DNA of 64,000 bases from Paramormyrops kingsleyae. Taxonomy: Eukaryota > Chordata > Actinopteri > Osteoglossiformes > Mormyridae. The stretch is from the NCBI RefSeq assembly GCF_048594095.1, contig NC_132820.1, positions 10,008,001-10,072,000 of the forward strand, written 5' to 3'. Position numbers and translations under genes: made by a program. Below are positions 1 to 12,233 of this stretch, in pieces; the stretch's first letter is position 1; each line of letters starts with the position of its first letter. Below the pieces are notes generated by a model. That model did not search any database and was not told the origin of the DNA. It was given only the letters and a program-made list of their open reading frames with translations.

Positions 1-334
1 TTAATAAAAGCAAATGGCCACTCGAGTGAGTGGGGTTCCCTTCTGTGCAAAGTGGCGGTTTTCGACGTGGACAAAAACTAAGCGTAGCATCGTTATAAAT
101 TAAACGTCAGGCTTTGCTGGGTGATACAAGCACTTTCTTGTCCTCGTCCCCGTCCGATACGCTAACGAACTCCACGCGTCACGTCCTTGGATGTCCCTTT
201 GATGCGGTTTTCCAGTCATTTTCCCCCAAAGGTGTCATTGGTTTGTAAATTTTCAAAAAAATGGATTGATATCGCCCCGCCCCTACGGTCATGCGGGGCA
301 GGACGCCGTCAAAGGAGCATACACCCGTCCATCA

Positions 335-3300
335 TCAGTTGCGGCAGCAGGAGTAAGGAAAATTGCCCTTCTGCTCCATGTTTACCCCTTTGTCCTCTGT
401 GAAGAAGAGCAGCACAACGTCAAGCTGATAAACTTACCGGCACCGAGACCTTAGCAGAACCCATCACCCCACCCCTTGAAATATCTGAGGGGGGCAACCA
501 GATGCTGCCATTTCTGCTCAGTCACTGGGTCTCAGTCTTTGATCCGACCCCCACTGTCAATTGAACTCCATCATCTAATCGGTCATCCTTCGCACTAAGG
601 ATTCAAGATTTTTCATTTGTCACAGTTATACAAGTGCAACATGAAATGAAATGTACCCTGATTCGGTCCTGAGGCTGTGCAATAAGGTTTGGCAAATTAA
701 ATTAAGAATTTATATATAAAAGGATAAGACTAAAGGTAATGAAAATATATAGAAAATATATATCGGAATAACATTATAATTATAGGCAATATCTATACAA
801 TGTGCAACATTACAGCTATAGGGAATATTTTTATAAGGTACTATTATTACTATTACTATTATAAGGTTCTACTGCTTAATATGTTATAAGTTGCATGCAT
901 CGTTTGGGGGCTGTATGTGGCACAGCAATCTGGGACACTGCTTCTAAAGCGATGGTTGTCGGTTTGAATCCCACGGTTGGCTGGATGATTTTACCCTTAA
1001 CTCCAAATGATTCAGGGACTGTCTGATCCTGCTTTCTCATTTGTACATTGCTTTGGATCAAAGTATCGGTTAAATAAATTAAAATTAAAATGTAAGCCAA
1101 CACTGGTCTGGGTTTTAAACTTGCCCATAAAATGGCCGATGTGACCAAGCAAGGGAAAGTAAAAATCGCTGCATTAACCCATGATGGAGACAGGGCTGCA
1201 CGATATCACATCACAATGTACTCATGATTATATGTCAAATACGCCGATAATCGCCACGGCTTTAGATGATGAGTGAAACATTTGTCCGGATGCCATCTTT
1301 TTGGTACTGTACGGATGTTTACTTACGCCCACAATTTGTTAAGCAGATTAGTAGTACACCTAAAATATGTCATTTGTATAAATTCAGCATATTCCTGTTT
1401 AATAAACTTGCGGAACTTAAAACCGCAGGAAGTACCACCACACCGCCAACGTCGTCTGACCTTGTTTATGCACAAATTAATATCTTTTAAAAGGTGTTTG
1501 TGGCTGCTGTTCTGTCCCTTTCTTCACCGCCCTTTCAGTGCTCATCGCTTCCACGATTTACCAAAACGGTACTATGTGGCGTGCTCCGCTAAACTAATTT
1601 AATAAGCATAAGGAAACGCTGAATTTATACGGATTACTAACTTATGGGCGTCGCAATGCGCCTCATTAATATTTTTGGCATACTAGTTTGCTTACCAAAT
1701 TGCGTGTGTAAGTAACCTGCATAGAACTGAATTACCGGCATCTAAAGTTCTAGTGATTATCGTGAATGCGGCGGGTACATCTCCATGTGATATCGTGCAA
1801 CCCTAGATGGAGACACCGAAGCTCAGCCCATTCCTTAAACAAACAAGTGCTCCTCACTAAGGTGCAGAGAACAAACTCTGGCAGATACACTCTCCGGAGG
1901 CCTCAGAAGCAGCTCACCTGACATGACCTCGAAGGCAGAGCTGCAGTAATCATCTGCAATCTTCCTGAAGAGCTCCTCTGCCAATGACAATGCAGGAAAC
2001 CCAGCGGTTACCGTAGGGAGGCGCCATGGAGACGGGCATCCATCTTTTAACACGACAAACCTGACCCGCAGGTGTCAAATGTTACTAACCCAGCCAAAAA
2101 ATCAAAGCGAGTTACCGTTCGTTTACAGTGGTAAGTGGGAACATTAACTTGGTGTACAAATCACAAGAAGAGTCAACACTCACCCACGTTATGACCAGTC
2201 TTACTGGAGGTTTCAAAATGCTGAGCTTTTATTTCTACAAAAGGACAATAAAAACAATTCTGCTATTAAAAAGCACACTGTTATAACTTTTCTGTAAAAT
2301 GCCATTAGTGGACGTTTTGTGTTCGAAACTACTTTATAGAATTGAACTGAACTTTGAAGACTAATCATACTGGGTGTTGAGTATATTATAAACAAATGAG
2401 GCGGTTCGGACTGGATAGCTCCTACGCATACCATCTGCAAAGTCTTGAACATCATGATAATCTACTTGTCGGGCACTGCGGTCACATTCAACGAGGTCAT
2501 TCTTTGTTCCACACAAGTATATCACGCATTGCTGAAGAATCAAACAAAAGTTAGGCTGAGGCTAATTAAAATGTCTCGGCACAAGTACTGTGATAAGTAA
2601 TCGGGGGGGTTTGCACCTGGAATTGATGTTGCCATGACAACACAAAAGCCCAGATATCGGAATGGGTGTTTATCAATACCAAGAACACAAAGATCATACT
2701 TGTATTCTTGGCAAGACCGGTCTTGCTAACTTGTCTCCCAAGAATGAACTTGGGACGCAGTGTATCATGGGATTGGTCTCTTGGTGAGGATGCAACCGAC
2801 GTGTCTTTGATATTTGGAGAAGGGTCCAGCTGCAGACGCCTGTAGAGTGGAGCTCCACCGGAAATACGTCACCTCCACAGGAAATACGTGATTTTAAGGG
2901 GGTAAAGTGGAGCTCCACAGGAAACACGTGACATGGAATTATTTTTACATGCCTGTGTTGACCAGCGGAGCCTCCGGGTTAATGCTGTCTGTTATGAGAA
3001 AGATTAAATTACTGGCACATGAGTGTGTTGATTGATTTTTTTTTTTTTTTTCCATTCTGTTTGTTGTTGCTGTCTAAATAAATTTAGCAGTTGATTGAAT
3101 ATAATTGTTACATGTTGATCATCATTTATACAACACATACAGGGCTGCATATAACTGGTACGCAAGTACGCATTCACCTTTAAAAGCGATACGTGCGGCA
3201 ATCGATTGCTGTGACAGTGTAAATGCGTACGTATTTTATGTGCATTTGCGCTGATATGACAAGAAAATACCATGCATTTCAACCTATATACCGCAAATGA

Positions 3301-5823
3301 AGTACGAATTAGCATATACAGGTTAAAATGCACAATAATTTCTTGTCATATCAGCGCAAATGCACGTAAAATACGTACGCATTTGCGCTGTTCCAGCAAT
3401 CGTATATAGTATATGTTTATAACAGTTAAGGCAAGACCAATATATATATTAGTAATGTGTATGGAAAGTAACATAATAGCAATTGCGTATGTATGGCATG
3501 TTTATAACTGCTCATCTTATGACCAATATATATATTCCACAAACTAGATCAGACCAGATATATATATATATATATATGTGTATATATATATTTCTCTAGC
3601 GTATAAATGAACAAAAACATACTTTTTGAGAATTTTACAACTGAAATTCCGCTGTAACACACAGTTTGGTCACGTGTTTCCTGTGGAGCTCCACTTTACG
3701 CCCCTTAAAATCACGTATTTCCTGTGGAGGTGACGTATTTCCGGTGGAGCTCCACTCTACAGGCGTCTGCAGCTGGACACTGTTGGCTGGGGCAAGAACA
3801 ACATCCGGGGATTTTTACCATCCTCCATATTTCTGTTCTTGAGTATTGGAACTGGTCTTTGGCAATGGAAGATGACGTCAAACTGGTACGCCAGAACACA
3901 AGAACGGTCAAGTACACATATTGATAAACACCCAAGATCTCATATCACAACACAAGGGAAATGTGAGGAAATGGGTGGAAGGTCACACGGTGAAAGGTCA
4001 TGTGACAGATACCAACAGCTGGTAATAGCATCTTTCACCCAGGAAGCGCAAGGGGAACTTGTGGACATTATAAATACCCTAGAAAACCACCACTCACATC
4101 AAAGAAAACAACGCATTGCCTTATAATTAAGCTGAACTTCATAATGAAATTACGGTTGAAAATTACTAATGCACAAATTTACGTCTGACGGGCTTACTTC
4201 TTCACAGTTCTGTAACTCCTTTACCCAGAATTTGGCACGCAGAAAACTGGAAGAATCGGTCAAATCTAAGAAAGAAAATACTGATTTAGATGCAGGAAGG
4301 CAAATTCATGCTTTTCATTCAAGTCAGCCATTAAGTATGGAGTCACCAATGAGCATTCTGTTAACAACAAAGAGTTAATGTAAGAGCGCATCCTATAGGT
4401 CGCGACGAGTGACTCAAGGTCATGGAGCAGCCAGCTAGTGACAAAATGTCTTAATAAAGAATAAACAGCCTGGTCCATTTACAGCAGGGAGAACATAGTG
4501 ACTCAGTGCATGTGGGAGGGGGGGGCAAACCTTCAACATATTTATACTTAGAAATTTTGAGCACTGAAGATAGCGAGAAAGGAAAGTTTACCGTAACAGA
4601 CAATTGCTGCTCTAGCCCCCCTATAATATATTCTGCTCATGGCCTCATAGCGCTCTGATCCAGCAGTATCCTACATGCAGGAAGGGAGGGAAGACAATAA
4701 AAATAAAATGAACATTAAAATACAAGCATGAAAAAAATCGCTCGGGGAAAACTCTCACACGAAAAAGAGCTGAGAAAAGAAACTCAACTCGTCACTATAT
4801 CTTCACTATTATCATAATTATCAGGAAAAACAGCTAAGTGGGTTGGAAAAAGCGAATATCATTCATACGTCTGCGTCGTATGAATAATATTTACCACGTG
4901 ATAAACTGTGCCCCATGTCCACCAGCGCACTTACCCAAATCCCAAGGGTCACTACTTGGTCGCTCACTTGGACTGATTTGGCCACAAACGCCGCTCCGAT
5001 AGTCTGTCATAAAGGCGGAGTCAATTCAGACGTCAACCGGGAGAATAATAACTGTATAGCTGTAATCCATCTTTAGTCCTGCTATTCCTCACAGTTAAGT
5101 TAAGATCCTGCTTGTCTAGAGGCAGCATTGCTAACTTTGGTCAGCTAGCTGGAGTGAGATTTTCAATTCGAGACAATATGTAAGAGTTTTATCGCCTTGT
5201 AAATAGTCTATAGGGTCTACAAACTGCCCCAACACTTTTGATGTAGCTAACTTTGGGTTTATAAAGGAATAATATAGATTTGCTGGGAGATTTCATGCAT
5301 GAGAGTCCGAAATAGGGTGACCACCTAATCCATGTCAGGAGGGACACTATGAGCTACAACAGGATTTGTAAACTACCATTTCATACATTTCAATTAAAAG
5401 GACCAGGATTTCACTTAAGCACTGGGTTCTTGCCGTATGCTGATTGGTCAGTCTCCTATAATCATGCATATGTGTCAGTAATGTTAATGCGAAACAGCTG
5501 GATGAGTCTTTCAATCTAGGAACTAACCAAACATTTTAGCAGAGCACAGAATCCTTTCAGCTTTAAAGTAGTTCGTAAAAGCTGAAGTAGCTCATAGTGT
5601 CCCTCCTGACATGGATTAGGTGATCACCCTAGTCCGAAAGCGTGAGTGTCACACCAGATGTGGGAGAACTGGCGAACCTGTACAGGACATAGGCGACAGA
5701 ACTCACGTTCTGATATGGTCCCACCAGGAAGCGCTGGTGCACATATCTCTCCACCAAGCTGGTCTTGCCGACGCTCTCCTTCCCCAGCATCACCACCTTG
5801 GCGTCCACCCGCTTTGCGCTCAT
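335..5823 (-). CDS. rab24: Rab24 small GTPase, 8 coding exons
   Basis: Minus-strand exons in coding order: 5707-5823, 4935-5003, 4592-4670, 4198-4265, 2432-2531, 2184-2234, 1918-1977 and 335-396. All introns are GT-AG, phases close, and the product is 201 aa (human RAB24 is 203). Visible motifs are the P-loop GKESVGKTS (residues 15-23), switch I GPYQNTIGAAF, DTAGSERYEAM, the base-binding GTKND, and ETSSK for the last guanine loop. The C-terminus is YSCCRN, with two cysteines expected to be geranylgeranylated. The family-typical Ser replaces the catalytic Gln after DTAG, which in RAB24 goes with low GTPase activity and a mostly GTP-bound state on ER/Golgi and autophagic membranes. The start is the ATG of MSAKRVDAKVV, as in RAB24. 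A 5' UTR acceptor is likely near 5879, which would place the promoter in the GC-rich block around 6.6-6.9 kb. Introns carry transposons at 905, 1191, 2663 and 5313. Confidence 0.94.
905..1092 (+). mobile_element. tRNA-derived SINE with LINE-like tail
   Basis: The head has a degenerate pol III B-box-like GGTTTGAATCCCACGG near 962. A body with GGGACTGTCTGATCCTGC follows, and then a tail reading TTGCTTTGGATCAAAG and ending AAATAAATT. The same head, body and tail recur at 31971, 33681 (reverse), 41510 (head and body) and 58103 (reverse), so this is one dispersed family. It lies in the last intron of rab24 (397-1917). Confidence 0.7.
1191..1805. mobile_element. hAT-type non-autonomous element with 8-bp target duplication
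   Basis: The ends are inverted: CAGGGCTGCACGATATCACA on the left and, read inward from the right, TAGGGTTGCACGATATCACA, with matching continuing for about 30 bp. The 8-bp GATGGAGA flanks both sides exactly (1183-1190 and 1806-1813). An 8-bp duplication with a C/TAGGG end is the hAT signature. The 615-bp interior has no transposase-like frame, so it would be mobilised in trans. It lies in the last intron of rab24. Confidence 0.85.
2824..3778. mobile_element. 955-bp foldback element nested in the MITE
   Basis: The terminal inverted repeats are about 109 bp and nearly perfect, starting GTCCAGCTGCAGACGCCTGT. Each arm carries an internal GTGGAGCTCCAC palindrome and CAGGAAATACGTGA units. The interior holds a second hairpin (3201-3402), TA-rich tracts and no credible frame. 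No clear target duplication is visible, so the superfamily is not assigned. Confidence 0.75.
3201..3402. repeat. Internal hairpin, arms about 60 bp
   Basis: The left arm GATTGCTGTGACAG...AAATGCGTACGTATTTTA...GCGCTGATATGACAAG is repeated inverted on the right as CTTGTCATATCAGCGC...TACGTACGCATTT...CAGCAATC, with only a few mismatches. It is a foldback inside the 955-bp nested element, probably another element or its remnant core. Confidence 0.7.
5313..5631. mobile_element. hAT-type MITE, 319 bp, 45-bp inverted ends
   Basis: The left end TAGGGTGACCACCTAATCCA and the inverted right end TAGGGTGATCACCTAATCCA match over about 45 bp with one mismatch. The 8-bp GTCCGAAA is duplicated exactly at 5305-5312 and 5632-5639. 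The near-identical ends suggest a fairly recent insertion. It sits in rab24 intron 1, only about 70 bp from the exon 1 splice donor. Confidence 0.9.
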
Positions 5824-7925
5824 TGTGTGCCAAGGCCAACAACCCAGAAGTTGTGCAGTTGTACCACTGCCCTGGAAATGCCAGATTAGAAGAGATAACA
5901 GCACTTTTAAACCAACGACGGCACAGAAAAGTTCAGCTGTCTTGTTGATCAATTTTAGGATACGCTACACCCAAGCATTCATCTATACAATTATTTAAGT
6001 TGATATAAAATAAGAGAGAAAGTGTTGGCAACATTACAGCTATCAGTGTTAGGATTATTTACACTGGGCTGCGAAAACACCATTAGACGTACGCGATAAC
6101 GAAAGCAATGATCGCGGTCTTTGCAAGGCACATATTCCACCCTACGGAATATTGCATTTGTTGCAGTAAAACACTTTGCAGAAATACTGCCACACCAATT
6201 CAGTCTGGGTATTATCAGGTTCGTTGTACCCAAAAAAACGCACAACATCTGCAGTTTGGTGGCGACCCATATTTTGGCACCGCCGAGGCCCAAACCGAGG
6301 GACGCCGTATTAATGTGCCCTAATGTGAACATGACTGAGTTAGGGGGCTTAAGGAGAAGCCGATTGCTTGGTTTAATACGCATGTTTCATACGCGCTATC
6401 GTATCCGCACGGGCGGGTCGATATTGCTCCCATGCACCTAGATGGTTTACTGCAGCTAGCAAGCTAGCCAAGGACATACCACCGGGTAAATAAACCGAAA
6501 TTACCGACACGATTACTTACCCTGCGTCGAAATAATTAAAAGTGAATTGCAAAAGAAAAATATCCAGGTGTAAAAGTGCTCTTTGGCGTCCGGAGGTTTT
6601 AAAAAAGCGATTTCAGCGGAGAGTAAAGTAGCTGACACTCACACCGTGCTGCATATGTGTGTAAGCTACCAGCACCCGGGTCCTGTGTAAAATAACGCCG
6701 GCGTGCCGATCCATAGCCGCGTCCGCCGATGGAAAAGCCCAGAACCGCCGGCACCCGAATCGCAGCCCCGAAATACAGCGGTCTGGTGACGGAGCCCTCC
6801 AGCTTTACCGTGTATTCATATGTATTCCCTTTAGCAAGTGCGCTGGTCTGCCTCGACTCGCCTGCTGGAGCCGGGCCAGTGGTAAACTGCACTCTTACGG
6901 ATGGTCTTAAAAATAAAAGAAGACTGACCAGTGGTAAGGAAAGCAGATTGGCCAATCTTAATATGAAAAACAGAATAGCCGGACAAGGACAAAACATGCA
7001 GACCCCTAACGATCCGTTATACAGTACGAGCAATGATACATTAAGGATGTCTTTGGTATAAACGGGATAAAACTATAGAGTAGGTAACACTGGCATGGGA
7101 AACTTACCATGGGGATTAAAAAAAATCTTATTATTAGTTATCCGTTTAGGGTTTAAATTATGTTAACGGTTAAATCCAATCAAGATTCGTTTCGTGCAAT
7201 TTGGAAAATTGACACTCTATATAACACAGCTATACAACTGCACCTTAGACGTCCTACTAAAAATGTACCTACCCGAGATCAATCCATTACACAATTTAAA
7301 CCTACATATTTGCAGGTAAGGTTGCTATTTATATGACCTAAGATTAAAAAGAAAATAAAAATTAATAATTTTATTGGGCTTCACTGGATTTTCTTTACAT
7401 AATCACGTTATCAGTTTCACATGATTTTCAATTTTAAACATGCTCTACCAAATACGTATGAGTTTCCCAAATCATCGTGGATTTAAGATCCGAGGATGGT
7501 AAATTTTAAGTTATATATTAAAATATATTAAAGCTAGATAATAATATTTCTATACATACAACTGTTCCATTCAGAAGGGGTGTGCTTCTTTTTTATTCTC
7601 AATAAATTGAAATTCGTTGACGTTTTTCTCTCTGTGTGCCTTGTGAAGTTATTGAGACTCTTGTTCATGCACATTAATATGCACTGCAGGTTTTTTTTTA
7701 TTTTTGCATTTTACTGACCGCAAGAAACTGCATCTTTGGCAAATACAGCCAGCTGAGTGCCGTCGGTAGCGCTCAGTACTCCCGTGCATTGAGCGGCGGT
7801 ACTGGGCTTTGGGGCCGGTTATCACTGTTTACGGAAAGCCAGCGAAGAAGGAGTTGATGTTGGCGTCAGTCGGTGGCGGTGGATACCTCACACAGGCCTC
7901 TCTAGGTTGCATTATTAGACACAAA
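5824..7925. other. rab24-pgrmc1 divergent intergenic region
   Basis: This 2.1-kb gap separates the divergently transcribed rab24 (minus) and pgrmc1 (plus). A likely rab24 5' UTR splice acceptor (CATTTCCAG then GGCAGTGG on the minus strand) lies near 5879. The GC-rich, CpG-containing block at about 6590-6900 is the best candidate for the rab24 promoter and first non-coding exon. The stretch 6000-6420 looks like a decayed repeat. From 7080 to 7740 it is AT-rich with nothing recognisable. Confidence 0.4.
6590..6900 (-). promoter_or_regulatory. GC-rich block, candidate rab24 promoter
   Basis: This is a locally GC- and CpG-rich segment (for example CGGCGGACGCGG on the minus strand) in otherwise AT-rich DNA, upstream of rab24. 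It contains overlapping open frames on both strands that resemble no family I know, so I read it as a promoter rather than a gene. The role is inferred from composition and position only. Confidence 0.3.
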
Positions 7926-9776
7926 ATGGCTGACGAGGAGTCAATGCAAACCACGGGGATTTTGCAGGAGATCTACACGTCGCCGCTGAATTTGAGCCTG
8001 CTTTTCCTTTGCATATTCCTGCTGTATAAAATATTTCGCGGCGACAAGCCTGCAGAAATGGGGCAGGTAGAAGCTTCTTTGCCAAAACTAAAGAGGGATT
8101 TTACGCTCTCTGAACTACAGGAGTACGACGGAGCGACGAATCCCAGGATTCTCATGGCAGTCAATGGCAAAGTTTTTGATGTGACTAGAGGGAAGAAATT
8201 CTACGGTCCAGGTGAAGTTTCGTATGATTGATATAATTTTCTCATCTTACATTGTAAAGGTGTTTTCAGTTTTCCCACGATGCACTTTTACCAACATATA
8301 TAGTTATTCGTTAAGTTCCCGTCTTGCATAACTTAATGCACGTTTTTTTAAAGGGTGTGGTTTAAAGTTTTTGAGTCTTTTTTTTCTGGACAACTGACAA
8401 AAATGTGATGTCTGAGTTTGTGAAATTTGGGCATTTTGGTATTTTACCCATCGCCACACCCCCCATCACGCTGTGTACTGGTGGTCAGAGTTCAGTGAGG
8501 CGTTTATCTGAATTGTTACCAGACCTTGTTACCTCTCACCTATTCAGCTTATAACTTACACAACCTCTGTCATACGGCCCTGTGCACCCAACTGGCCCGA
8601 CGTGAGGGGAGATCAGGCTGGATCGTTTATTTGCCTAGACTAGATTTTTGCCATGTGCGGCAGCTACTTTTCGTGGTGTTTCCGAAACGGATTCTGAAAT
8701 TAAGTTGTTGTTTCATAACTGTTAGTCATTTTTTTAACGCACAGATGTAATATTTTATACTGGTTCGAATTGATTTAGTAACTGGAGCATACAATCAGGA
8801 GCATAGGAACGAGGGGACTTGTAAACCCCAATATTTAATTTCGCTTCATTCGTCCATCCAAGAAATAGAACGTTACATTTTAATTATTAATTCCTCCTCA
8901 TATCAAACTTGATCACTGCTATGACGTAGATCCCAAAACATCTTTAGGAACCGAACATCTGAAGTGCATCGCCGCAAGCCAGCTCCGTGCCTTATAATTC
9001 AGTGCATACCTTAGGATAAAACTGTCCAATCAGCCCTCTCTCTTTATCTTGTTGCTTTGGGTATCCTTGGCCGTTATCAGACCTTGTAAACATTTGCTTT
9101 TGTGTATCTTAGTACAAGGCTTTAGACGAACATCAGAAATATGAGACTTCCATTTCTCGTTATTTTGATATGTTTGAAAAAACAGTCTGGCAATACTGTC
9201 CCGTAAAAGTATTCTTACGTAACTTGCGAAGTGTCTTTTCAGAGGGTCCGTACGGGGTGTTTGCTGGTCGGGACGCCTCGCGGGGGCTTGCCACGTTCTG
9301 CCTGGATAAGGAAGCCTTAAAGGACACCCATGATGACCTGTCGGACCTCAACGCCATGCAGCAGGAGAGTCTGGGCGAATGGGAGACTCAGTTTACCCGT
9401 AAATGCACCTCTTTGCTTGTTCTGTCTCAAGAAGGCACATGCAGGTTACCTGCCCCAAAAATGTCTATATATTTGTGGTTTGTTGTACAACTATATGTTC
9501 AAGATTGCTTTTTTTTTTTTTTAAAAAAAGTAAATGTGTAACTGCAGGTGTTAAGGTTTAATAATCTGCATTCAAGAATAATCTTAGTCTTGTCAAGGTG
9601 TCTGTCTCTGATCGGCGTCCCAGGATGACAGCCTATCTTTGGGCGAGTCGTTGATGCCTGACATCCTGTCCAAATCTCTCGCAGAGAAGTACGACTACGT
9701 GGGCAAGCTGCTGAAGCCAGGAGAGGAGCCCACAGAATACACAGATGACGAGGACGTCAAGGACAAAAAGGACTGA
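7926..9776 (+). CDS. pgrmc1: Membrane-associated progesterone receptor component 1 (haem-binding), 3 exons
   Basis: Exons 7926-8211, 9243-9398 and 9685-9776 give 177 aa (human PGRMC1 is 195; the N-terminus is shorter here). An N-terminal lumenal stretch and one membrane helix (SPLNLSLLFLCIFLLYKIF, about residues 19-37) precede a cytochrome-b5-like domain. That domain runs from RDFTLSELQEYDG through GKVFDVTRG, KKFYGPEGPYGVFAGRDASR and FCLDKEAL. Tyr93 and Tyr99 match human Tyr107 and Tyr113 (the haem-axial tyrosine), and the QKYDYVGKLL pair matches human Lys163/Tyr164. The acidic tail EPTEYTDDEDVKD is typical. The family binds haem, dimerises and partners cytochrome P450s at the ER. The membrane-segment motif ILQEIYTSPLNL points to PGRMC1 rather than PGRMC2. 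In-frame upstream ATGs exist at 7809 and 7857; I chose MADEES by homology to the human start. Confidence 0.95.
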
Positions 9777-10175
9777 AACGACAGGCGCATTTAGAGAGGA
9801 CATCCAGAATCGACATGCCTTAATTCCCTGCAGATAGAAGATATTGCATCACCTTGCATTACTGGTATTGCACAACATACTAATTGTCACTGTTGTTTAT
9901 CCTGCTTGTTTTTGATCCTTATGAATTGCCTTTGATCTTTTTGAAATTAGTCTGCATCACTTGAATTGTGTGGTCCAGCATTTGGACTTTGCTGCAGGAT
10001 CCCAGATCGTGCCTGGATTATGCGATGGTATGACATGTTCCATGATTTATACGGGAACATTATTCATGGTATGCTTTATGATTCCATTGTTTATGCATTT
10101 CTATTGAGGAGACCAGTCTTGTATTTTTGACCAAGATTTTTTTTGTTTTTTTTAAGTGTTGTGAATAAAGAGGGA
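9777..10175 (+). other. pgrmc1 3' UTR with poly(A) signal
   Basis: Non-coding sequence after the TGA, with an AATAAA at 10164-10169 in the context GTGAATAAAGAGG. Transcript cleavage is expected shortly after it. No other function is visible. Confidence 0.65.
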
Positions 10176-12233
10176 ATATAATTTCATTCCATTCCATTCA
10201 AATCAGGATTTATTTTTTTTTGAAACCACACAAAACTTTCGACATCCAAGCAGTAATATTCTGTCTAGCTGCAATAAGTAAGAGCTTCCTATTAAAGTGC
10301 TGGAGGTTCTGTGTGCAGAATTATACATTTTCCTCTTTCGAGAGGAAAAAAAAAAAAGATAACGTTCCAGTCATGTTGGGAACCCCAGGGAAACATCAGA
10401 CTTGCAGTATGGGAGTTAAAAAACAGGTCATAGTCACATGCTTTGGACCATATTTGCAGTCTGTCTGCATATTCTAATGAATTTGGTCTAAGCCCATTGG
10501 CTGAAAGTGCTATTTTTATGGATTTCATATAGGAACAAGCTTCTTTATTATAAACAATTGCTCTACTCGTAGTATACAGAAAAGCTTGTATTTTTTGAAC
10601 CTGAGTGGCATCTTGTTCAAGGGATTATTTACCGAATATGTGTAAAGAGTGCAGGGAAATACGACCTTTCTGGTCTACGGAGTTGTATGTTATTGAGACT
10701 CAAGGGATCCATTGTTGCCGGTGATGACGTTTTTCTGTGTATGCTCACCATTGGACTGCTTTCTGAAGTTTAATTTAGAATTTCATTGGCATCCTGTCCA
10801 ATAAAAACATTAAGAAACTAAATGGGCCATTTGGTTTGTTGTCTTTGTTCAAACATACAGTTTCATGCTTGACATGTGATTCATACAGTTTTAGGCGAAA
10901 AATTTCAATACTTTACAATTGAAAATGAAGATGTAACTATAGTTTTTATAAATATTAGTCATTAGCTATGGAGTATATGGCTACAAAATTTGTAGAATCA
11001 CATATGAATATGAATGTTAATTGATTTAGAAAACCAAAAGTCACTATATAAACACATTTTAATCGAAAATTCTGCAACAACTAAATTATGAACCGAATTA
11101 TAAAAAAAATCTGTTAATTTCTTCTGTTGTTTTTTGCTGAATTCTGAATGTCAGTACTAAATTGACAAAAATTTCATGCAGTCATTCCTCTAGTATGTAC
11201 ATTTTAAAAATAAAATAACCATATTTAAATAATAAAATGGGTTTATTATTTTCTCCTTCCTGAAAAGCCAGAAAATGGTACATGCCAATCCAAGATCTTG
11301 TCCTTACTTGCGGATCTGACCGTGTACTACATAGGAAACGGGCACCAAATGCATTACAGGCATAAAAAGTGACAGTAAAATTTGATTTTTAACCTTAAGA
11401 AAACAAAGGAGTGCTGACGGAGCAGCCATAAACGAACGTGATGGATAGGTAATCTGCACAATAATGATGGGAAGTTAGATTCAATGTACATATCGATTAC
11501 AACTGTTCGTTTAAGTAATCGAAGGTTCGATTCAAAGTGTCGGTGCGGGAGGTACATGCTGCTGCACTTTGTTCAGTTATAATATTGGCCCGAATATAAG
11601 AGGACCCCAATTATAAGACAAAAAGAAAAGAGATTTTTATAAAAATAGATTTTGGAATACCAAAAAAAATATTTTATCTAATTAAAAGATTAAAATCAAC
11701 AACAAAGCCACAACAAACAGACGCTATTTTTACGGGCACATTTACTATCCGGTTTAGATTTCAAAACCGGTGGGACCGATTCACTAAAAAGATTCGGTTC
11801 AAAAAACGATTCCTTCACTACTGGACAACGCTATTATAAACGCTGTAATCTACACCATCGGCTTTCGGAACAGGTAACGCAAGAGAACAAATTAAGTAGC
11901 CTACGTGTAATCCTTGTCAATTCGTTTAAAAGAATTAGTACCCCGATAACACTTAAGATAATTTACTGTTTACCTGTAATACGACGATGGAATTAGGTAA
12001 ATTCAGACGCTTTTCACTATCACAAGTGACTTCATTATTAATCCTGATAGTATCTTATGCACTTCCTGCAGTTTTGAGCAGTATACGGAAGTATATGGCA
12101 AGCGCAGCAAAACATGCTGCGTGGAATGAATAAGGAAACAAATAAAAAGAAGTGCATAAAACAATAAAAAAATAAGTTATTGATGTTTGTATTGTGAATA
12201 TTACTCGCCTTTAAAAAAACGAAAAAGTATTCG
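10176..12233. other. AT-rich intergenic stretch, pgrmc1 to tRNA-Leu
   Basis: No gene is seen. The segment 11580-11860 looks like decayed transposon sequence (GGCCCGAATATAAGAGGACC and an AACGATTCCTTCACTACTGG motif), judged from general resemblance to dispersed fish repeats, since no second copy is in the window. Confidence 0.35.

Larger units (their letters stand above)
2663..3934. mobile_element. MITE copy with TGGGTGTTTATCAATA ends, split by a nested element
   Basis: The left end reads TGGGTGTTTATCAATA at 2663 and the right end is its inverse, TATTGATAAACACCCA, ending at 3934. A second copy of the same element lies at 43917-44190 in amot. Once that copy is reverse-complemented it matches both flanks of this one (CATCCTCACC, CCCAAGTTCATTCTTGGGA, GAGGATGGTAAAAATC) but is only about 274 bp. 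The size difference is the nested insertion at 2824-3778. The host site is the rab24 intron 2532-4197. Confidence 0.75.

Noticed and set aside
6599..7061. Overlapping open frames on both strands (144 and 110 codons)
   Set aside because: No recognisable domain and no plausible splice partners. Better read as the CpG-rich rab24 promoter block.
9600..9684. Alternative pgrmc1 exon 3 acceptor at GTCCCAG (about 9624)
   Set aside because: The acceptor at 9684 restores QKYDYVGKLL with the correct phase and the family alignment; the earlier one adds unmatched residues.
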